Assembly: GCF_004803635.1 (NCBI RefSeq)
Contig: NZ_SSWX01000021.1
Location: 1-57,776 of the forward strand
Reading direction: 5' to 3'
Source of the DNA: Lampropedia aestuarii
GTDB lineage: Bacteria > Pseudomonadota > Gammaproteobacteria > Burkholderiales > Burkholderiaceae_C
Length of the DNA stretch: 57,776 nucleotides
A program made the translations under genes and the position numbers. Positions 17,186-26,771 of the stretch are shown one piece after another. The notes beneath the pieces are model-generated. The model saw only the letters and a list, made by a program, of their open reading frames with translations, had not been told where the DNA came from and did not search any database. The first letter of the stretch is position 1, and every line of letters starts with the position of its first letter.

Positions 17186-18193
17186 TTATGCGCTGGCTGC
17201 CGCCCGCTGCAAGCGGTCTCGAACACCGTCCCAAGCAGCGTCACTTGGTACTGCTTCAATCCATATGAGTTTGACTCCCTGCGCATCACACTCACGCAGC
17301 ACACTAAAAAGCTCATGGGCGACCGCCTCTGGGGACTGTGGCATTCTACGCAGCAGCACATCCCCTGAGGCATTTTCCATAGGCGAGCGTGCATAAACGG
17401 CGATGTGTTTGGCCTGCTCACCCAGCACGCCTAGAGCCGCAGCAATATCAGAAGCGGCCATTAAACGCACAGTCGCACTAGGGGCATAGTGGGCCGTCAA
17501 AGTGCCTGGAGCCTTGGGCTCTTGCTGGTCGAGCAATGCCACAGCAGTGTGCGGGTCAAGCACCTGCATACCGGTAACTTGGGCGATTTTCGCAGCGCCA
17601 ATGTGGCCGGGCCTTAATAGCACCGGCTGGCCTCGGCTACAGTCAACAATAGTTGATTCAATGCCGACATCACAAGGGCCGCCGTCAATCACCAGCAAAT
17701 CATCGCCAAATTCTTGCGCCACATGCGCAGCAGTCGTCGGGCTGACACGCCCAAAACGATTCGCACTGGGCGCGGCCACACCCCATACCGGTGGATTTGC
17801 GTCGTGGCAAGCACGTAAAATCTGCTGAGCTACTGGATGCGACGGACAGCGCAGGCCAATCGTGTCTTGTCCGGCAGCTGCAGTGTCAGCCACACCAGGG
17901 CGGCGCGGCACGATCAGCGTCAGCGGACCTGGCCAAAACGCCTCCATCAAAGCCGCTGCAAAGGCCGGCATGTCAGCGGCAAAATGGGCTGCGCCTGCCT
18001 CGTCTGCCACATGCACAATCAGCGGATGGTCTGCAGGGCGGCCTTTGCGCTCGAAAATCTTGGCCACGGCCTCGGCTTGCAAGGCATCAGCGGCCAGGCC
18101 ATACACTGTCTCAGTCGGCAGGCCGATCAACTGCGTTTGCTGCAAGGCAGCAACAGCTGCTGCAATGGCGTCGGGTGTGGGGGAAGCAATCAT
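17186..18193 (-). CDS. tsaC: Threonylcarbamoyl-AMP synthase (Sua5-type)
   Basis: The 335-residue product belongs to the YrdC/Sua5 family, which makes threonylcarbamoyl-AMP from Thr, bicarbonate and ATP for the t6A modification of ANN-decoding tRNAs. The YrdC domain fills residues 1 to about 205: IGLPTETVYGLAADALQ, KGRPADHPLIVHV, FWPGPLTLIV, GLRCPSHP, SANRFGRVSPTTA and ESTIVDCS. The C-terminal 120 residues, starting with PGTLTAHYAPSA, form the Sua5 domain, so it is the long form. I chose ATG at 18193 over a TTG two codons upstream. It follows purK on the same strand, with a hairpin terminator between them. Confidence 0.94.
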   Translation of the reverse strand: MIASPTPDAIAAAVAALQQTQLIGLPTETVYGLAADALQAEAVAKIFERKGRPADHPLIVHVADEAGAAHFAADMPAFAAALMEAFWPGPLTLIVPRRPGVADTAAAGQDTIGLRCPSHPVAQQILRACHDANPPVWGVAAPSANRFGRVSPTTAAHVAQEFGDDLLVIDGGPCDVGIESTIVDCSRGQPVLLRPGHIGAAKIAQVTGMQVLDPHTAVALLDQQEPKAPGTLTAHYAPSATVRLMAASDIAAALGVLGEQAKHIAVYARSPMENASGDVLLRRMPQSPEAVAHELFSVLRECDAQGVKLIWIEAVPSDAAWDGVRDRLQRAAASA

Positions 18194-18247
18194 GGGCAAA
18201 TCAACCGGTAAACAAGTCGCTTGGCAGACGCGCGGTGAGCGCCTACG

Positions 18248-18270
18248 TAAAAGCCCGCCATAGGCGGGCT
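18248..18270 (-). terminator. Rho-independent terminator after purK
   Basis: On the minus strand AGCCCGCC, TAT loop and GGCGGGCT run into TTTT. It sits 16 bases past the purK stop and before tsaC, so the purEK unit probably ends here, at least in part. Confidence 0.8.
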
Positions 18271-18285
18271 GCAGACCTCAGCGCA

Positions 18286-19497
18286 TCAGGCGAGGATGTG
18301 AGAGAAGTCTTGTGGCAAGCCAAGCAAACCCGCCACTTTCAGCGCATTGCCAAGGGCGGCCTCTGCATTGGGCCCAGTGATGGTGATATGGCCCATTTTG
18401 CGACCCTTGCGCGCCTCGTGCTTGCCATACAAATGCAGGTGCACGCCCGGATGGGCCAAGGCGGCAGCCCAATCAGGCGCTACAGCCGTGGCCTGGCCGT
18501 CTTTGAACCACAAATCACCCAGAATATTCAGCATGATCGCCGGGCTGTGCAGGCGTGGCTGCAACAAAGGCAGACCAGCCAGAGTGCGCACTTGCAGCTC
18601 AAACTGCGACACATCGCAGGCATCGATGCTGTAGTGGCCGCTGTTGTGCGGACGTGGCGCCATTTCATTGGCAATCACCTGGCCATTTTTGAGCACAAAA
18701 AATTCGACGCACAACACACCCACGTAGTGGGTGGCCGCGGCAATGCTTTTGGCAACATGCACGGCTTGCTCTTGCACATCGGCATCAATCGCACCAGGCA
18801 AGACCAAGGTGGTGGCCAAAATGCCGTTGTGGTGGATATTGCGCTGCACTGGCAGGTTCACCACAGAGCCATCCAGACCGCGTGCCAACACCACCGAGAC
18901 CTCAAAGTCCAGCTCCATGCGCTTTTCCAACACGCATGGCACTTGCTTGAGCGACTCCCAGGCCTGCTGCAACTCTTGCAGATTGGCCACTTGTACCTGG
19001 CCTTTGCCGTCATACCCCAGACGGCTGGTCTTCAAAATACCGGGAAACAAGTCCGCTGCGACCTGCTGCAGGCTGTCAGCCGAATCCACCACGGCAAAAG
19101 GCGCGACCGGCACACCATGGCGCTGGAAATGCTGCTTTTCTGCGACGCGGTCTTGCGCAATCGCAATCGCCGCTGCGGGCGGCGCAACGCGGGTGTTTTG
19201 GCTCAGTGCCTCAAACGCTTGTGCGGGCACGTTCTCAAACTCGGTGGTGATCGCAGCCACGCGCTGGGTCAGGTCTGCCAAGCCCTGGGCATCGTCATAC
19301 GCAGCCACAATTTGCGCGTCACTGGCCTGGCCGGCTGGCCCTTGGGCGTCTGGGTCGAGCACCACCGTGTGGTAGCCCATCGCTTGCGCCGCATGCACAA
19401 ACATCCGCCCCAATTGGCCGCCTCCCATCACGCCCAGGCTTGCGCCTGGCAGTATTGTTTTTCCGTCCTGCGCCTGCCCTAACAACGCATCACTCAT
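18286..19497 (-). CDS. purK: N5-carboxyaminoimidazole ribonucleotide synthetase
   Basis: This 403-residue ATP-grasp enzyme carboxylates aminoimidazole ribonucleotide with bicarbonate and ATP in de novo purine synthesis. The start GASLGVMGGGQLGRMFVHAAQ is the usual PurK opening. ITTEFENVP, the ATP-grasp LKTSRLGYDGKGQ, CVLEKRMELDFEVSV, and NEMAPRPHNSGHYSIDAC follow in order. The frame runs on upstream to 19824, antisense overlap aside, but the ATG at 19497 has AGAGGTG before it and gives the family N terminus after a 20-residue lead. purE lies 58 bases upstream on the same strand; together they do the two-step conversion of AIR to CAIR. Confidence 0.95.
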   Translation of the reverse strand: MSDALLGQAQDGKTILPGASLGVMGGGQLGRMFVHAAQAMGYHTVVLDPDAQGPAGQASDAQIVAAYDDAQGLADLTQRVAAITTEFENVPAQAFEALSQNTRVAPPAAAIAIAQDRVAEKQHFQRHGVPVAPFAVVDSADSLQQVAADLFPGILKTSRLGYDGKGQVQVANLQELQQAWESLKQVPCVLEKRMELDFEVSVVLARGLDGSVVNLPVQRNIHHNGILATTLVLPGAIDADVQEQAVHVAKSIAAATHYVGVLCVEFFVLKNGQVIANEMAPRPHNSGHYSIDACDVSQFELQVRTLAGLPLLQPRLHSPAIMLNILGDLWFKDGQATAVAPDWAAALAHPGVHLHLYGKHEARKGRKMGHITITGPNAEAALGNALKVAGLLGLPQDFSHILA

Positions 19498-19555
19498 AGC
19501 ACACCTCTTCTCGCAATCACATGCAACGTCACGTCGCGCTTTAACGCTATGTTCT

Positions 19556-20050
19556 TTAAACCACTGGTGGCAGCGCCATCTCGCGCGCCACTTGGGTTTG
19601 TTTGGCTCGCCAAGCTGACAATTGCTCAGCCAGCTGCGAGTTCTGGCGCGCCAGCATCGCCACGGCAAACAAGGCCGCATTGGCCGCACCTGCAGTGCCA
19701 ATGGCAAACGTGGCGACCGGCACGCCTTTGGGCATTTGCACAATGCTGTGTAAGGAATCAACGCCTTGCAAATGGCGGCTGGCCACGGGCACGCCCAGCA
19801 CCGGCACAATGGTCTTGGCCGCAATCATGCCCGGCAAATGGGCCGCGCCGCCAGCGCCTGCAATAATGGCTTGCAAGCCGCGCTGCTCAGCCGCTTCGGC
19901 GTAAGCAAACATGTCATCTGGCATGCGGTGCGCAGACACCACGCGCGCTTCGTGCGGGATCGAGAATTCTTGCAAAATCGAAACGGCATGCTGCATGGTA
20001 TCCCAGTCACTGCTGGAACCCATCACAACCCCTACCTGAATGTGTGACAT
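19556..20050 (-). CDS. purE: N5-carboxyaminoimidazole ribonucleotide mutase
   Basis: The 164-residue product is class I PurE, which moves the carboxyl group of N5-CAIR to give CAIR. VGVVMGSSSDWDTM is the phosphate-binding start, followed by EARVVSAHRMPDDMFAYA with the catalytic His and AGAGGAAHLPGMIAAKT, then VPVASRHLQGVDSLHSIVQMPKGVPVATFAIG. The length fits the octameric bacterial enzyme. The frame extends upstream to 20236 but only the ATG at 20050 matches the family. It heads the purEK unit and is divergent from the thioredoxin-like gene, with about 400 bases of shared upstream region. Confidence 0.96.
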   Translation of the reverse strand: MSHIQVGVVMGSSSDWDTMQHAVSILQEFSIPHEARVVSAHRMPDDMFAYAEAAEQRGLQAIIAGAGGAAHLPGMIAAKTIVPVLGVPVASRHLQGVDSLHSIVQMPKGVPVATFAIGTAGAANAALFAVAMLARQNSQLAEQLSAWRAKQTQVAREMALPPVV

Positions 20051-20452
20051 GACTTCGGCCAATCGAGTAAAACGCGGTATTTTACGGCCAAGTGCTAAGA
20101 AAAACCCTTTTTTTGCACAGCAATCACTGTCTTTGCGCAAATCAACGCTTGTTTGACCCTGCAGGCCCTGCGTAAAAACTGTGCAAATGCTGCGCCTGCC
20201 TGCACGCAATCGCCTTTTGCCCACAAGTCCTTCCAACAGACTTTAAACTCACGCCAGCAGCCTTATATAGATTTAGCCGCTGGTGATGCCAGAGCAAGAA
20301 GCCGACAGCCGACACACCAGGCCCTCCAGAACGCCCTTGCCACAACACATTCCAGCTATTTGTCTATTCGTTGACCCCAACGCGTCCTGTGCCATGTGCC
20401 TTTGTGCGCACATGCCAGCGATGTCCACAGCCCAATTAGGAGCCCGCGCCCC
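20051..20452. other. Divergent promoter region between purE and the co-chaperone gene
   Basis: About 400 bases without a supported gene separate two divergent units. Both promoters must lie here. I could not pick reliable -35/-10 pairs or an operator, and no RNA structure or repeat stood out. Confidence 0.5.
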
Positions 20453-21364
20453 ATGATCGACGTCACCATTGAGAATTTTGAGAGCGAGGTCATTGAAGCC
20501 TCGATGCACACCCCGGTACTCGTGGATTTCTGGGCCCCTTGGTGCGGCCCTTGCCGCACGCTGGGCCCGATTCTGGAAAAACTCGAGACAGACTACAAAG
20601 GCCGCTTCAAGCTGGCCAAAATCGACTCCGACCAAGAGCAGCAAATTGCCGGTATGTTTGGCGTGCGCAGCATCCCGACCTGCGTGCTGATGTTCCAGGG
20701 CCAGCCAGTCGACGGTTTCATGGGCGCTTTGCCTGAAGGCCAAGTGCGCGAATTCCTGGACAAACACCTGCCACCAGCTGGCCCTGAAGAAGAAGCACCT
20801 GCCGCCGAAGAAGCGCAGGCTGAAGCGGCAGACGACAACGACTTGCAAACACGCCTGGACAAACTGCAGCAAGCTGTAGCCGACAAGCCTGAAGACGAAC
20901 AAGCACGCTTTGATTTCATCAAATTGCTGCTTGAGATGGGCTTGGAAGACGAGGCCAAAGTCGCTTTTGCGCCCGTGATCGCACTGGCGGGCACCTCACA
21001 GCGGCTCAACGCGCTCAAAATCTGGATGGATGCGCTAGACGCCGCAAGCCTGGCGGGTGACGCCAACGCCAAACTCAAAGCGCTCGATGCCAGTATTGCC
21101 CAGAACAAGCGCGATTTTGAGGCCCGTTATGCACGCGCCCAGTTGCTGCTGGCCTACAACCACTGGACCGATGCAATGGATGAGCTGCTGGAGATTCTGA
21201 TGCGCGATCGCAGTTGGAATGAGGACCGCGCCCGCAAAGCCTATGTAGCGATTTTGGACATCATTGAGCCTGCCAAACCGCCGGTGGCCGAAGGCCAAAT
21301 CCCACCCGAAGACCCGACAGTGGCAACCTACCGCCGCCGCTTGTCGTCAGTCATCCTGAGCTAA
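20453..21364 (+). CDS. cnoX: Thioredoxin-TPR co-chaperone (CnoX/YbbN)
   Basis: The 303-residue protein combines an N-terminal thioredoxin domain (residues 1-108) with an active WCGPC motif near residues 29-33 and a C-terminal TPR region (about residues 135-303) joined by an acidic EEEAPAAEEAQAEAADDND linker. This is the architecture of YbbN/CnoX, a chaperone-holdase that protects proteins from oxidative aggregation and passes them to GroEL and DnaK. Unlike E. coli CnoX (SXXC), this one keeps both cysteines, so thiol exchange is likely. AGGAG lies 10 bases before the ATG at 20453. A terminator follows directly, so it is monocistronic. Confidence 0.92.
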   Translation: MIDVTIENFESEVIEASMHTPVLVDFWAPWCGPCRTLGPILEKLETDYKGRFKLAKIDSDQEQQIAGMFGVRSIPTCVLMFQGQPVDGFMGALPEGQVREFLDKHLPPAGPEEEAPAAEEAQAEAADDNDLQTRLDKLQQAVADKPEDEQARFDFIKLLLEMGLEDEAKVAFAPVIALAGTSQRLNALKIWMDALDAASLAGDANAKLKALDASIAQNKRDFEARYARAQLLLAYNHWTDAMDELLEILMRDRSWNEDRARKAYVAILDIIEPAKPPVAEGQIPPEDPTVATYRRRLSSVILS

Positions 21365-21387
21365 GCCGACCCGGCCATGCTTTGCCC

Positions 21388-21413
21388 AAGCCTGATTGCG
21401 ATCAGGCTTTTTT
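21388..21413 (+). terminator. Rho-independent terminator after the co-chaperone gene
   Basis: AAGCCTGAT (21388-21396) pairs with ATCAGGCTT (21401-21409) around TGCG and runs into six T residues. Confidence 0.9.
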
Positions 21414-21558
21414 ACGCGCGCATGACACTCGGCCAAACAGGCTGCACATCATTTGAATGCCCTATTTGAATGCCGCCTCAGGCGCACAGTGCTTGGCCAG
21501 GCGGTGGCGTGCGTTTGTGCGCACCGCGGCATGCCTTTGCATGCTGACTTGTTGTTTA

Positions 21559-21620
21559 AGAACGTGTTTACCATCTCGGCACAGTCGCTTGCGCGCGGGC
21601 AGTGCCCGCGCACAAGGTAT
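21559..21620 (+). repeat. Small MITE-like repeat, partial copy D
   Basis: AGAACGTGTTTACC at 21559 followed by CACAGTCGC matches the first end of copies B and C. It continues into a perfect 8-bp hairpin, GCGCGGGC (21593-21600) with GCCCGCGC (21604-21611). A second end could not be placed, so this is a partial or diverged copy. It lies in the 395-base gap (21365-21759) before the MalT-like regulator; nothing else is visible in that gap beyond the terminator. Confidence 0.5.
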
Positions 21621-21759
21621 CGCTTGAAAAATAATGCAATCAGATCAATCATGCAGTTTGGCCAACTCTAGCGTGAGGCATCTGGGCTTTCATGCAATCC
21701 ATGCATGCCTCCAATCCAATGTGCTTCAGGAGTTCCATCTGACCAACTTGTGACTTGTG

Positions 21760-24489
21760 ATGGCTTCTTCAAAAGACCCGCACCACGGCCCCCGGCTCAA
21801 ACAGGGGCTGCTTGAGCGTGTTCAGATTCTGGAGCGCTGGCTTGCCCAGCGCGATAAAACGCTGCATTTGCTGCTTGGCCCTGCTGGCAGTGGCAAAACC
21901 ACACTTGCGTTGCAGTGGCGCAGACAATTGTTTGCTCACGGTTTTGATACAGCCTGGATCAGCGTGCATGCAGAGGATGAAATGCATGCGCTGGTCGAGA
22001 AACTGTTCAACGCATTGGAATCCATCAGCCCCGTAATCAGCCAAAAGCCACACGGACACGATCTACGCCAAGGCCGCTTCCTGGATGTGAGCGCCATTGC
22101 GATCTCGTTGATTCACAGCATTCAACGCTACAGCAGACAAGTCGTACTGGTGTTTGATGACTTTCACAATGCCAACGCCCACCAAGCCAAGCTGCTGCTG
22201 CAAACCCTGCTCGATTACGCCCCCGCCAACCTGCATGTCCTGATCGTATCGCGCAGCACGCCTGCCCTGTTATTTGAGCGCCTGCGTGCAGCCCAACAAA
22301 CCTATGAGCAGGACGAGCAGCAACTGCGGTTTAGCGCCACTGAGGTGCAACAGTTGGTGCACCTTTGGCCAGGCTTGCAAACCATCGCATGGCCTCGCCT
22401 GGTGCACATGAGCGATGGCTGGATTACCGGATTACAGCTGCTTGCTGCACATGCAAAAAAACACGGCCATGCGCTCGATGGCCACCAAACGTTCATCAAA
22501 CCAGAAATCACCGCCTATTTCAACCAGGAAGTCTTGTACTGCCTCAGTCCTGAGAGTTTGCGTGGCTTGGTCAGACTGTCCCCAACCAGGCAATTCAACG
22601 CGTCGCTGGCGGTGAGTATGCTGGGTGTTGAGACCGGTAAAAATCTACTGATGCAGCTGCAGGCACAGCGCCTCTTCATCTCGCCTGTGGAAAGTGGCGA
22701 TAGTGGCGCCTGTGCTTGGTGGCGCTTTCATCCACTGTTTCGCGAATTGCTACTGGCCCGGTTTGCGCAGATGCCAGATGAACTTCAGTGCAACACCCAC
22801 ATGCGCTTGGGCCAGTGGTTTGAGCAGCACGGCATGCTGCGCGACACGGTGCAGCACTATGCGGCTGCAGGAGAAATAGATACAGCCATCGCTTGTATAG
22901 AAGCCTCAGCACAAGCGCTGTTCTTCAACGGCCATTTGCAGGCCCTGGTTCAGGCAGTCGCAGCCATCCCTGCTGCGCACTTGCAACACAGAAACGGTTT
23001 GCTGCTTTGGCTGGCATGGAGCCAGCTGTGTTATCGACAGTTTGATGCCTGTAATGCCAGCATCGCCCAACTGGACTGGCTACTTGCAACCGGGATCGAC
23101 GACGCCTTCGCTGGTTCGGCCGATGGCGCTTTGCAAGCCCATGTCTGCCTGCTGAAATTTTCACTCGCCTTGCAATCGGATGACCTCGATTTGGCCCATG
23201 CGCTACTGCCCCAAATGCTGGAACTACAGCAGCCCCATCAGGCAGTGCTGCAAGGCGGTCGTGGCAATTTATTGGCTTGGTTTTTCTCACGCCAGGGCCT
23301 GCACGAGCAGGCTCGACACTACTTGAAAGGCGCAGGCTACTACCGCAGTGACGGTGTGTTGTTGCTCGACTCGCCCTTTGGCAGCCTGATGAGCCAAGCG
23401 CTGGAGGGCATGAGCTACTTGCATGAAGGCAATTACCGCCATGCAGAGGACGTACTGCGTGCCGTACTCGCCCAGGCCGAGGCAGGGCCTGGCAGCCATT
23501 GCGAGGCCGCCTGCAATGCCGCAGGATGGTTGTGCGAAGTCTTGTATGAAATCAACCATATCGCTGATTTGAGAAACTTACTGGAGCGCTATGGCAACGC
23601 GATTGCGAAAGTGGCTTGCCCAGATGCGCAGCTCAGTAGCACGCTCGCACGCAGCCGCTTACTGGCGTTAGAGGGGCACTTTGCCGAATCACACGCGGTG
23701 CTGGATGGTTTCATGGACGTGGCACGCAGCCGAAACATGCTCTACCTGGTTGCAGTGCTGGTGCACGAGCAGCTTGAGCTGCAGCTTCGCCAGGCCTCCC
23801 CCAGCCAAAGCCCAGTGTATTTGGCCACTTTGGACCAGTTGGCGCAACAAGCCTTGCAAACGCGCCACCATGGTGCCCAACCCATTGCGCAATATGCGGC
23901 GCTAGCCCATGCGCTTTGGCGGGTGCATAGCCTCAATGAGCAGAGCGATCCCGCCTTGCTGCTTGGACTGGAGTCCAATCCACTGGTGACAGGCCGGCTC
24001 CGTTTGCGCACGGCCGCTTTGGTGGCCATTGCACACCAAAGAGCAGGCCTTGAGACCATTGCTGAGCAAATCGTACTGCAGGTTCTACTCCAAGCGCACA
24101 CCTGCGGATGCGTCAACACCGTCTTGGATATGGGCCAAGATCTGAGGCAGCTGGTGCAACAAGTTCAGGCACGGAGCCTGGATACCAACCCATTGCTTGG
24201 TTTTTATGTGGATGGCTTGCTCCAGCATGCAAGGCAGCGCCAAAGCGCCGTTGCACAGCCGGCACAAAAGCCCGGCGCTAAAGCCGAATCTTTGAGTGAG
24301 CGAGAGCTGCAAATTCTTCGCTTACTCGCCAATGATTTGCCCAATAAACGCATTGCAAACGCCTTGGGCGTATCGGCTGAAACGGTGAAATGGCATTTGC
24401 GCAATATTTACAAAAAATTGTCAGTATTCAGCCGCAGCGAAGCCGTTGTCGCAGCACGACGCCTGCAGTTGGTCACCGAGTCCATCTGA
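21760..24489 (+). CDS. MalT/AlkS-type ATP-dependent LuxR-family transcriptional activator
   Basis: This 909-residue regulator has the large LAL/STAND layout: an N-terminal NTPase with Walker A GPAGSGKTTL (about residues 40-49) and VLVFDDFHNAN as Walker B, a winged-helix and TPR-like superhelical middle (about residues 330-820) that should bind an effector, and a LuxR helix-turn-helix at about 845-905 (LSERELQILRLLANDLPNKRIANALGVSAETVKWHL). By analogy with MalT, effector and ATP would drive oligomerisation and activation. Its likely targets are the adjacent flavin monooxygenase and reductase genes. A GTG one codon earlier (21757) is an alternative start. The stop codon is overlapped by repeat copy B. 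Confidence 0.9.
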   Translation: MASSKDPHHGPRLKQGLLERVQILERWLAQRDKTLHLLLGPAGSGKTTLALQWRRQLFAHGFDTAWISVHAEDEMHALVEKLFNALESISPVISQKPHGHDLRQGRFLDVSAIAISLIHSIQRYSRQVVLVFDDFHNANAHQAKLLLQTLLDYAPANLHVLIVSRSTPALLFERLRAAQQTYEQDEQQLRFSATEVQQLVHLWPGLQTIAWPRLVHMSDGWITGLQLLAAHAKKHGHALDGHQTFIKPEITAYFNQEVLYCLSPESLRGLVRLSPTRQFNASLAVSMLGVETGKNLLMQLQAQRLFISPVESGDSGACAWWRFHPLFRELLLARFAQMPDELQCNTHMRLGQWFEQHGMLRDTVQHYAAAGEIDTAIACIEASAQALFFNGHLQALVQAVAAIPAAHLQHRNGLLLWLAWSQLCYRQFDACNASIAQLDWLLATGIDDAFAGSADGALQAHVCLLKFSLALQSDDLDLAHALLPQMLELQQPHQAVLQGGRGNLLAWFFSRQGLHEQARHYLKGAGYYRSDGVLLLDSPFGSLMSQALEGMSYLHEGNYRHAEDVLRAVLAQAEAGPGSHCEAACNAAGWLCEVLYEINHIADLRNLLERYGNAIAKVACPDAQLSSTLARSRLLALEGHFAESHAVLDGFMDVARSRNMLYLVAVLVHEQLELQLRQASPSQSPVYLATLDQLAQQALQTRHHGAQPIAQYAALAHALWRVHSLNEQSDPALLLGLESNPLVTGRLRLRTAALVAIAHQRAGLETIAEQIVLQVLLQAHTCGCVNTVLDMGQDLRQLVQQVQARSLDTNPLLGFYVDGLLQHARQRQSAVAQPAQKPGAKAESLSERELQILRLLANDLPNKRIANALGVSAETVKWHLRNIYKKLSVFSRSEAVVAARRLQLVTESI

Positions 24490-24717
24490 GAACGTGTTTA
24501 CGGCCTTTTTGCAGTCGCGCAAGACACAAAAAAACGTGCAAAACGGGCAACGCCGTAATGCGCTTTTTGGTGCCTTGCCCTCTGGGTTGGAGTCCAAAAG
24601 GCACGCTGCTTTGTTAAAAATCCTCGCCAGGCAGATAGCCCGACTGCGTTTTTTGCCGCGCATCGTATCCTTTTGGGCTCCAACGCGGTCTGTAAAAAGA
24701 TCGTAAACACGTTCTGA
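24488..24717. repeat. MITE-like element, copy B, with inverted ends
   Basis: The left end GAGAACGTGTTTACGG and the right end, inverted, CAGAACGTGTTTACGATC are near-perfect terminal inverted repeats about 29 bases long when CTTTTTGCAG/CTTTTTACAG is included. An inner inverted pair, TTGGAGTCCAAAAGG and CCTTTTGGGCTCCAA, lies inside. No open frame of note is present, so the 230-bp element would need a transposase in trans. It begins within the stop codon of the regulator gene. Confidence 0.75.
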
Positions 24718-24718
24718 G

Positions 24719-24763
24719 ACCACGCTCCAACCACAACAAGGAGTTTTGCAGAGTTTCCCCTAG
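24719..24763. repeat. Single end of an IS-like element
   Basis: The stretch ending in CAACAAGGAGTTTTGCAGAG and then TTTCCC closely resembles the right end of the IS-like relic at 39874-40030 (CAACAGGGCGTTTTGCAGAG, then CTTCCC). Only one end is visible here, directly against repeat copy B. I cannot name the family. Confidence 0.45.
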
Positions 24764-24879
24764 GCATGGATAACCCTAGCCACCCGCATATGGGGGGGTC
24801 TTGGCGCGCCCACATCACGCAACATGGCAGCACAGCACACCCAATGTGCTGATTGATTTCAACCCCAATAGGAGACAAC

Positions 24880-26046
24880 ATGGTTCATCGCATCAAGTTC
24901 GGCGCATTCGTGGCCCCTATGCACAAGCCTGGCATCAACCCCACGCTGGCGCTAGAGCAAGACTTGCAACTCATGCAGCAACTCGACAGTCTTGGCTACG
25001 ACGAGGCCTGGATCGGTGAGCACCACAGCGCTGGAACCGAGTTGATCAGTAGCCCAGAAATTTTCATTGCCGCAGCAGCTGAACGCACCAAACACCTGCG
25101 CTTTGGCACTGGTGTCACATCGATCTCTTACCACAACCCCCTCTGGGTCGCTGAGCGCATGGTGCAGTTGGACCACATGACACGTGGCCGCGTCATGCTG
25201 GGGGTGGGCCCAGGCTCTTTGCCAACCGACTCGGCGATGATTGGCCTGACCCCCACCGATACCCGCGAGCTGTTGAGCGAGAACCTGGAAATCATTGTGC
25301 GCCTGCTCAACGGTGAAACCGTCAATGCGCAAACCAAAACCCATAAACTGATCGACGCCCGCCTGCACTTGCGCCCCTACTCCGATGCGCTGGAGATCGC
25401 TGTTGCAGCGATGGCCTCCCCCACTGGCCCACGTTTGGCTGGCACTTATGGTCTGGGTCTGCTCTCGATTGGTGCGACGATGAACGCCGACGGATTTGAT
25501 GCCCTGGCCCACCATTGGAATGTGGCGCAGGAGCGCGCCAGCCATTTTGGCAAAACCGTGGAGCGCCGTGACTGGCGTCTGGTGAGCATGTTCCACCTGG
25601 CAGAAACCGAAAAGCAAGCGCGCGAGCAAGTGCGCTATGGCATTGAATTCTGGTTCAAATACTTTCAGGAAGTGGCAGCGTTCCCGCAAATGGCTGTCAG
25701 TGGCGACACCATCGAGAAAATGATTGATTTCGTCACCGAAGCCAAAGTCGGCGTCATCGGCACCGCTGAACAGGCGCGCGCCCACATCCAGCGCCTGGTC
25801 GACCAGTCCGGCGGCTTTGGCACCATGCTGATGATGATGCATAACTGGGCCAACTCGGCCGACACCTACCGGTCTTTGGAAATACTGGCGCGTGATGTGA
25901 TGCCGCACTTCCAAGGCCATGCAGCGCAAACCCTCGAAGCTGCAGAGCGGGCACGGCAAAGCCGCGAAGCACACGCGGCGGCGCAGCTCAAAGCCGTAGA
26001 CCACATGACGCAAAAATACGCGTCCGAGTTACAGGCAAAAAAATAA
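24880..26046 (+). CDS. Luciferase-like flavin-dependent monooxygenase
   Basis: The 388-residue product is a class C flavin monooxygenase of the bacterial luciferase superfamily that uses reduced FMN and oxygen to oxidise an organic substrate. It matches the limonene/alkanal monooxygenase-like branch: IKFGAFVAPMHKPGINPTLALEQDL, LGYDEAWIGEHHSAGTE, AAAERTKHLRFGTGV, LDHMTRGRVMLGVGPGSLPTD. AGGAGA lies four bases before the ATG at 24880, which settles the start. The reduced flavin should come from the reductase gene that overlaps its stop codon. The natural substrate (terpene, aldehyde or other hydrophobic compound) cannot be read from the sequence. The MalT-like regulator upstream is its probable activator. 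Confidence 0.88.
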   Translation: MVHRIKFGAFVAPMHKPGINPTLALEQDLQLMQQLDSLGYDEAWIGEHHSAGTELISSPEIFIAAAAERTKHLRFGTGVTSISYHNPLWVAERMVQLDHMTRGRVMLGVGPGSLPTDSAMIGLTPTDTRELLSENLEIIVRLLNGETVNAQTKTHKLIDARLHLRPYSDALEIAVAAMASPTGPRLAGTYGLGLLSIGATMNADGFDALAHHWNVAQERASHFGKTVERRDWRLVSMFHLAETEKQAREQVRYGIEFWFKYFQEVAAFPQMAVSGDTIEKMIDFVTEAKVGVIGTAEQARAHIQRLVDQSGGFGTMLMMMHNWANSADTYRSLEILARDVMPHFQGHAAQTLEAAERARQSREAHAAAQLKAVDHMTQKYASELQAKK

Positions 26047-26771
26047 TGGCCAAGGCGGCCCCCCATGCCCCCGTGCATGGGGCGCGCCTGACCTTGGCCA
26101 CTCCCCAGCCCATGAGACCCGCTATGACTAAACCACGCCATTCTTTTTCAAGCATCAGCGCCAATAGCAGTGCAGTGCCGCATATCGTCATTATTGGCGG
26201 CACCACCCGCGCCAGCTCTACCAGCGAACGCTTGGCACGGCATTGCGAACGCCTGCTACAAGCCAGAGGCTCGACCACGGCCATGTTCCCAGCTGGGGAA
26301 TTGGAGCTGCCAATGTACGCACCAGAACGCCAGCAACCGCACCCGGTTGCAGAGCACTTCATCCGCGAAGTGCGCCGCTGCGACGGCATGGTCATTGCGT
26401 CGCCCGGCTACCACGGCGGCATTTCTGGCCTTCTTAAAAACGCCCTGGATTACACCGAAGAATTGCGCAGTGACAGCAGGCCGTATCTGCATGGCCGCGC
26501 CGTTGGCTGCATCGTGACGGCAGCAGGCTGGCAAGGCGCCAACAGCACCTTGGCGGCATTGCGCTCAGTGGTGCATGCCTTGCGCGGCTGGCCAACGCCG
26601 CTGGGTGTGGCCGTGAATTCAACCCAGCCCTTGATTGACGAGGCTGGCGCGCTAAGCCCGGATATTGAGCACCAGCTGAGCATCATGGTGCAGCAAATCA
26701 TGCAAATCGCGCAGTGGGGACGGGCCAGTGATGCGGCGCTGCCAACGCGCGAGTTAGCGACAGGGACCTAA
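26046..26771 (+). CDS. NAD(P)H-dependent FMN reductase
   Basis: This 241-residue flavodoxin-like protein should reduce FMN for the monooxygenase encoded just upstream. The core begins at HIVIIGGTTRASSTSERLARH (about residues 46-66), with PGYHGGISGLLKNALDYTEEL and CIVTAAGWQGANSTLAALR as the flavin-contacting and family motifs of the SsuE/NADPH-dependent FMN reductase group. The ATG at 26046 overlaps the TAA of the monooxygenase gene, which argues for coupling, but the first 40 residues are unlike the family and starts at 26112 or 26124 are possible. Repeat copy C begins right after its stop codon. Confidence 0.87.
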   Translation: MAKAAPHAPVHGARLTLATPQPMRPAMTKPRHSFSSISANSSAVPHIVIIGGTTRASSTSERLARHCERLLQARGSTTAMFPAGELELPMYAPERQQPHPVAEHFIREVRRCDGMVIASPGYHGGISGLLKNALDYTEELRSDSRPYLHGRAVGCIVTAAGWQGANSTLAALRSVVHALRGWPTPLGVAVNSTQPLIDEAGALSPDIEHQLSIMVQQIMQIAQWGRASDAALPTRELATGT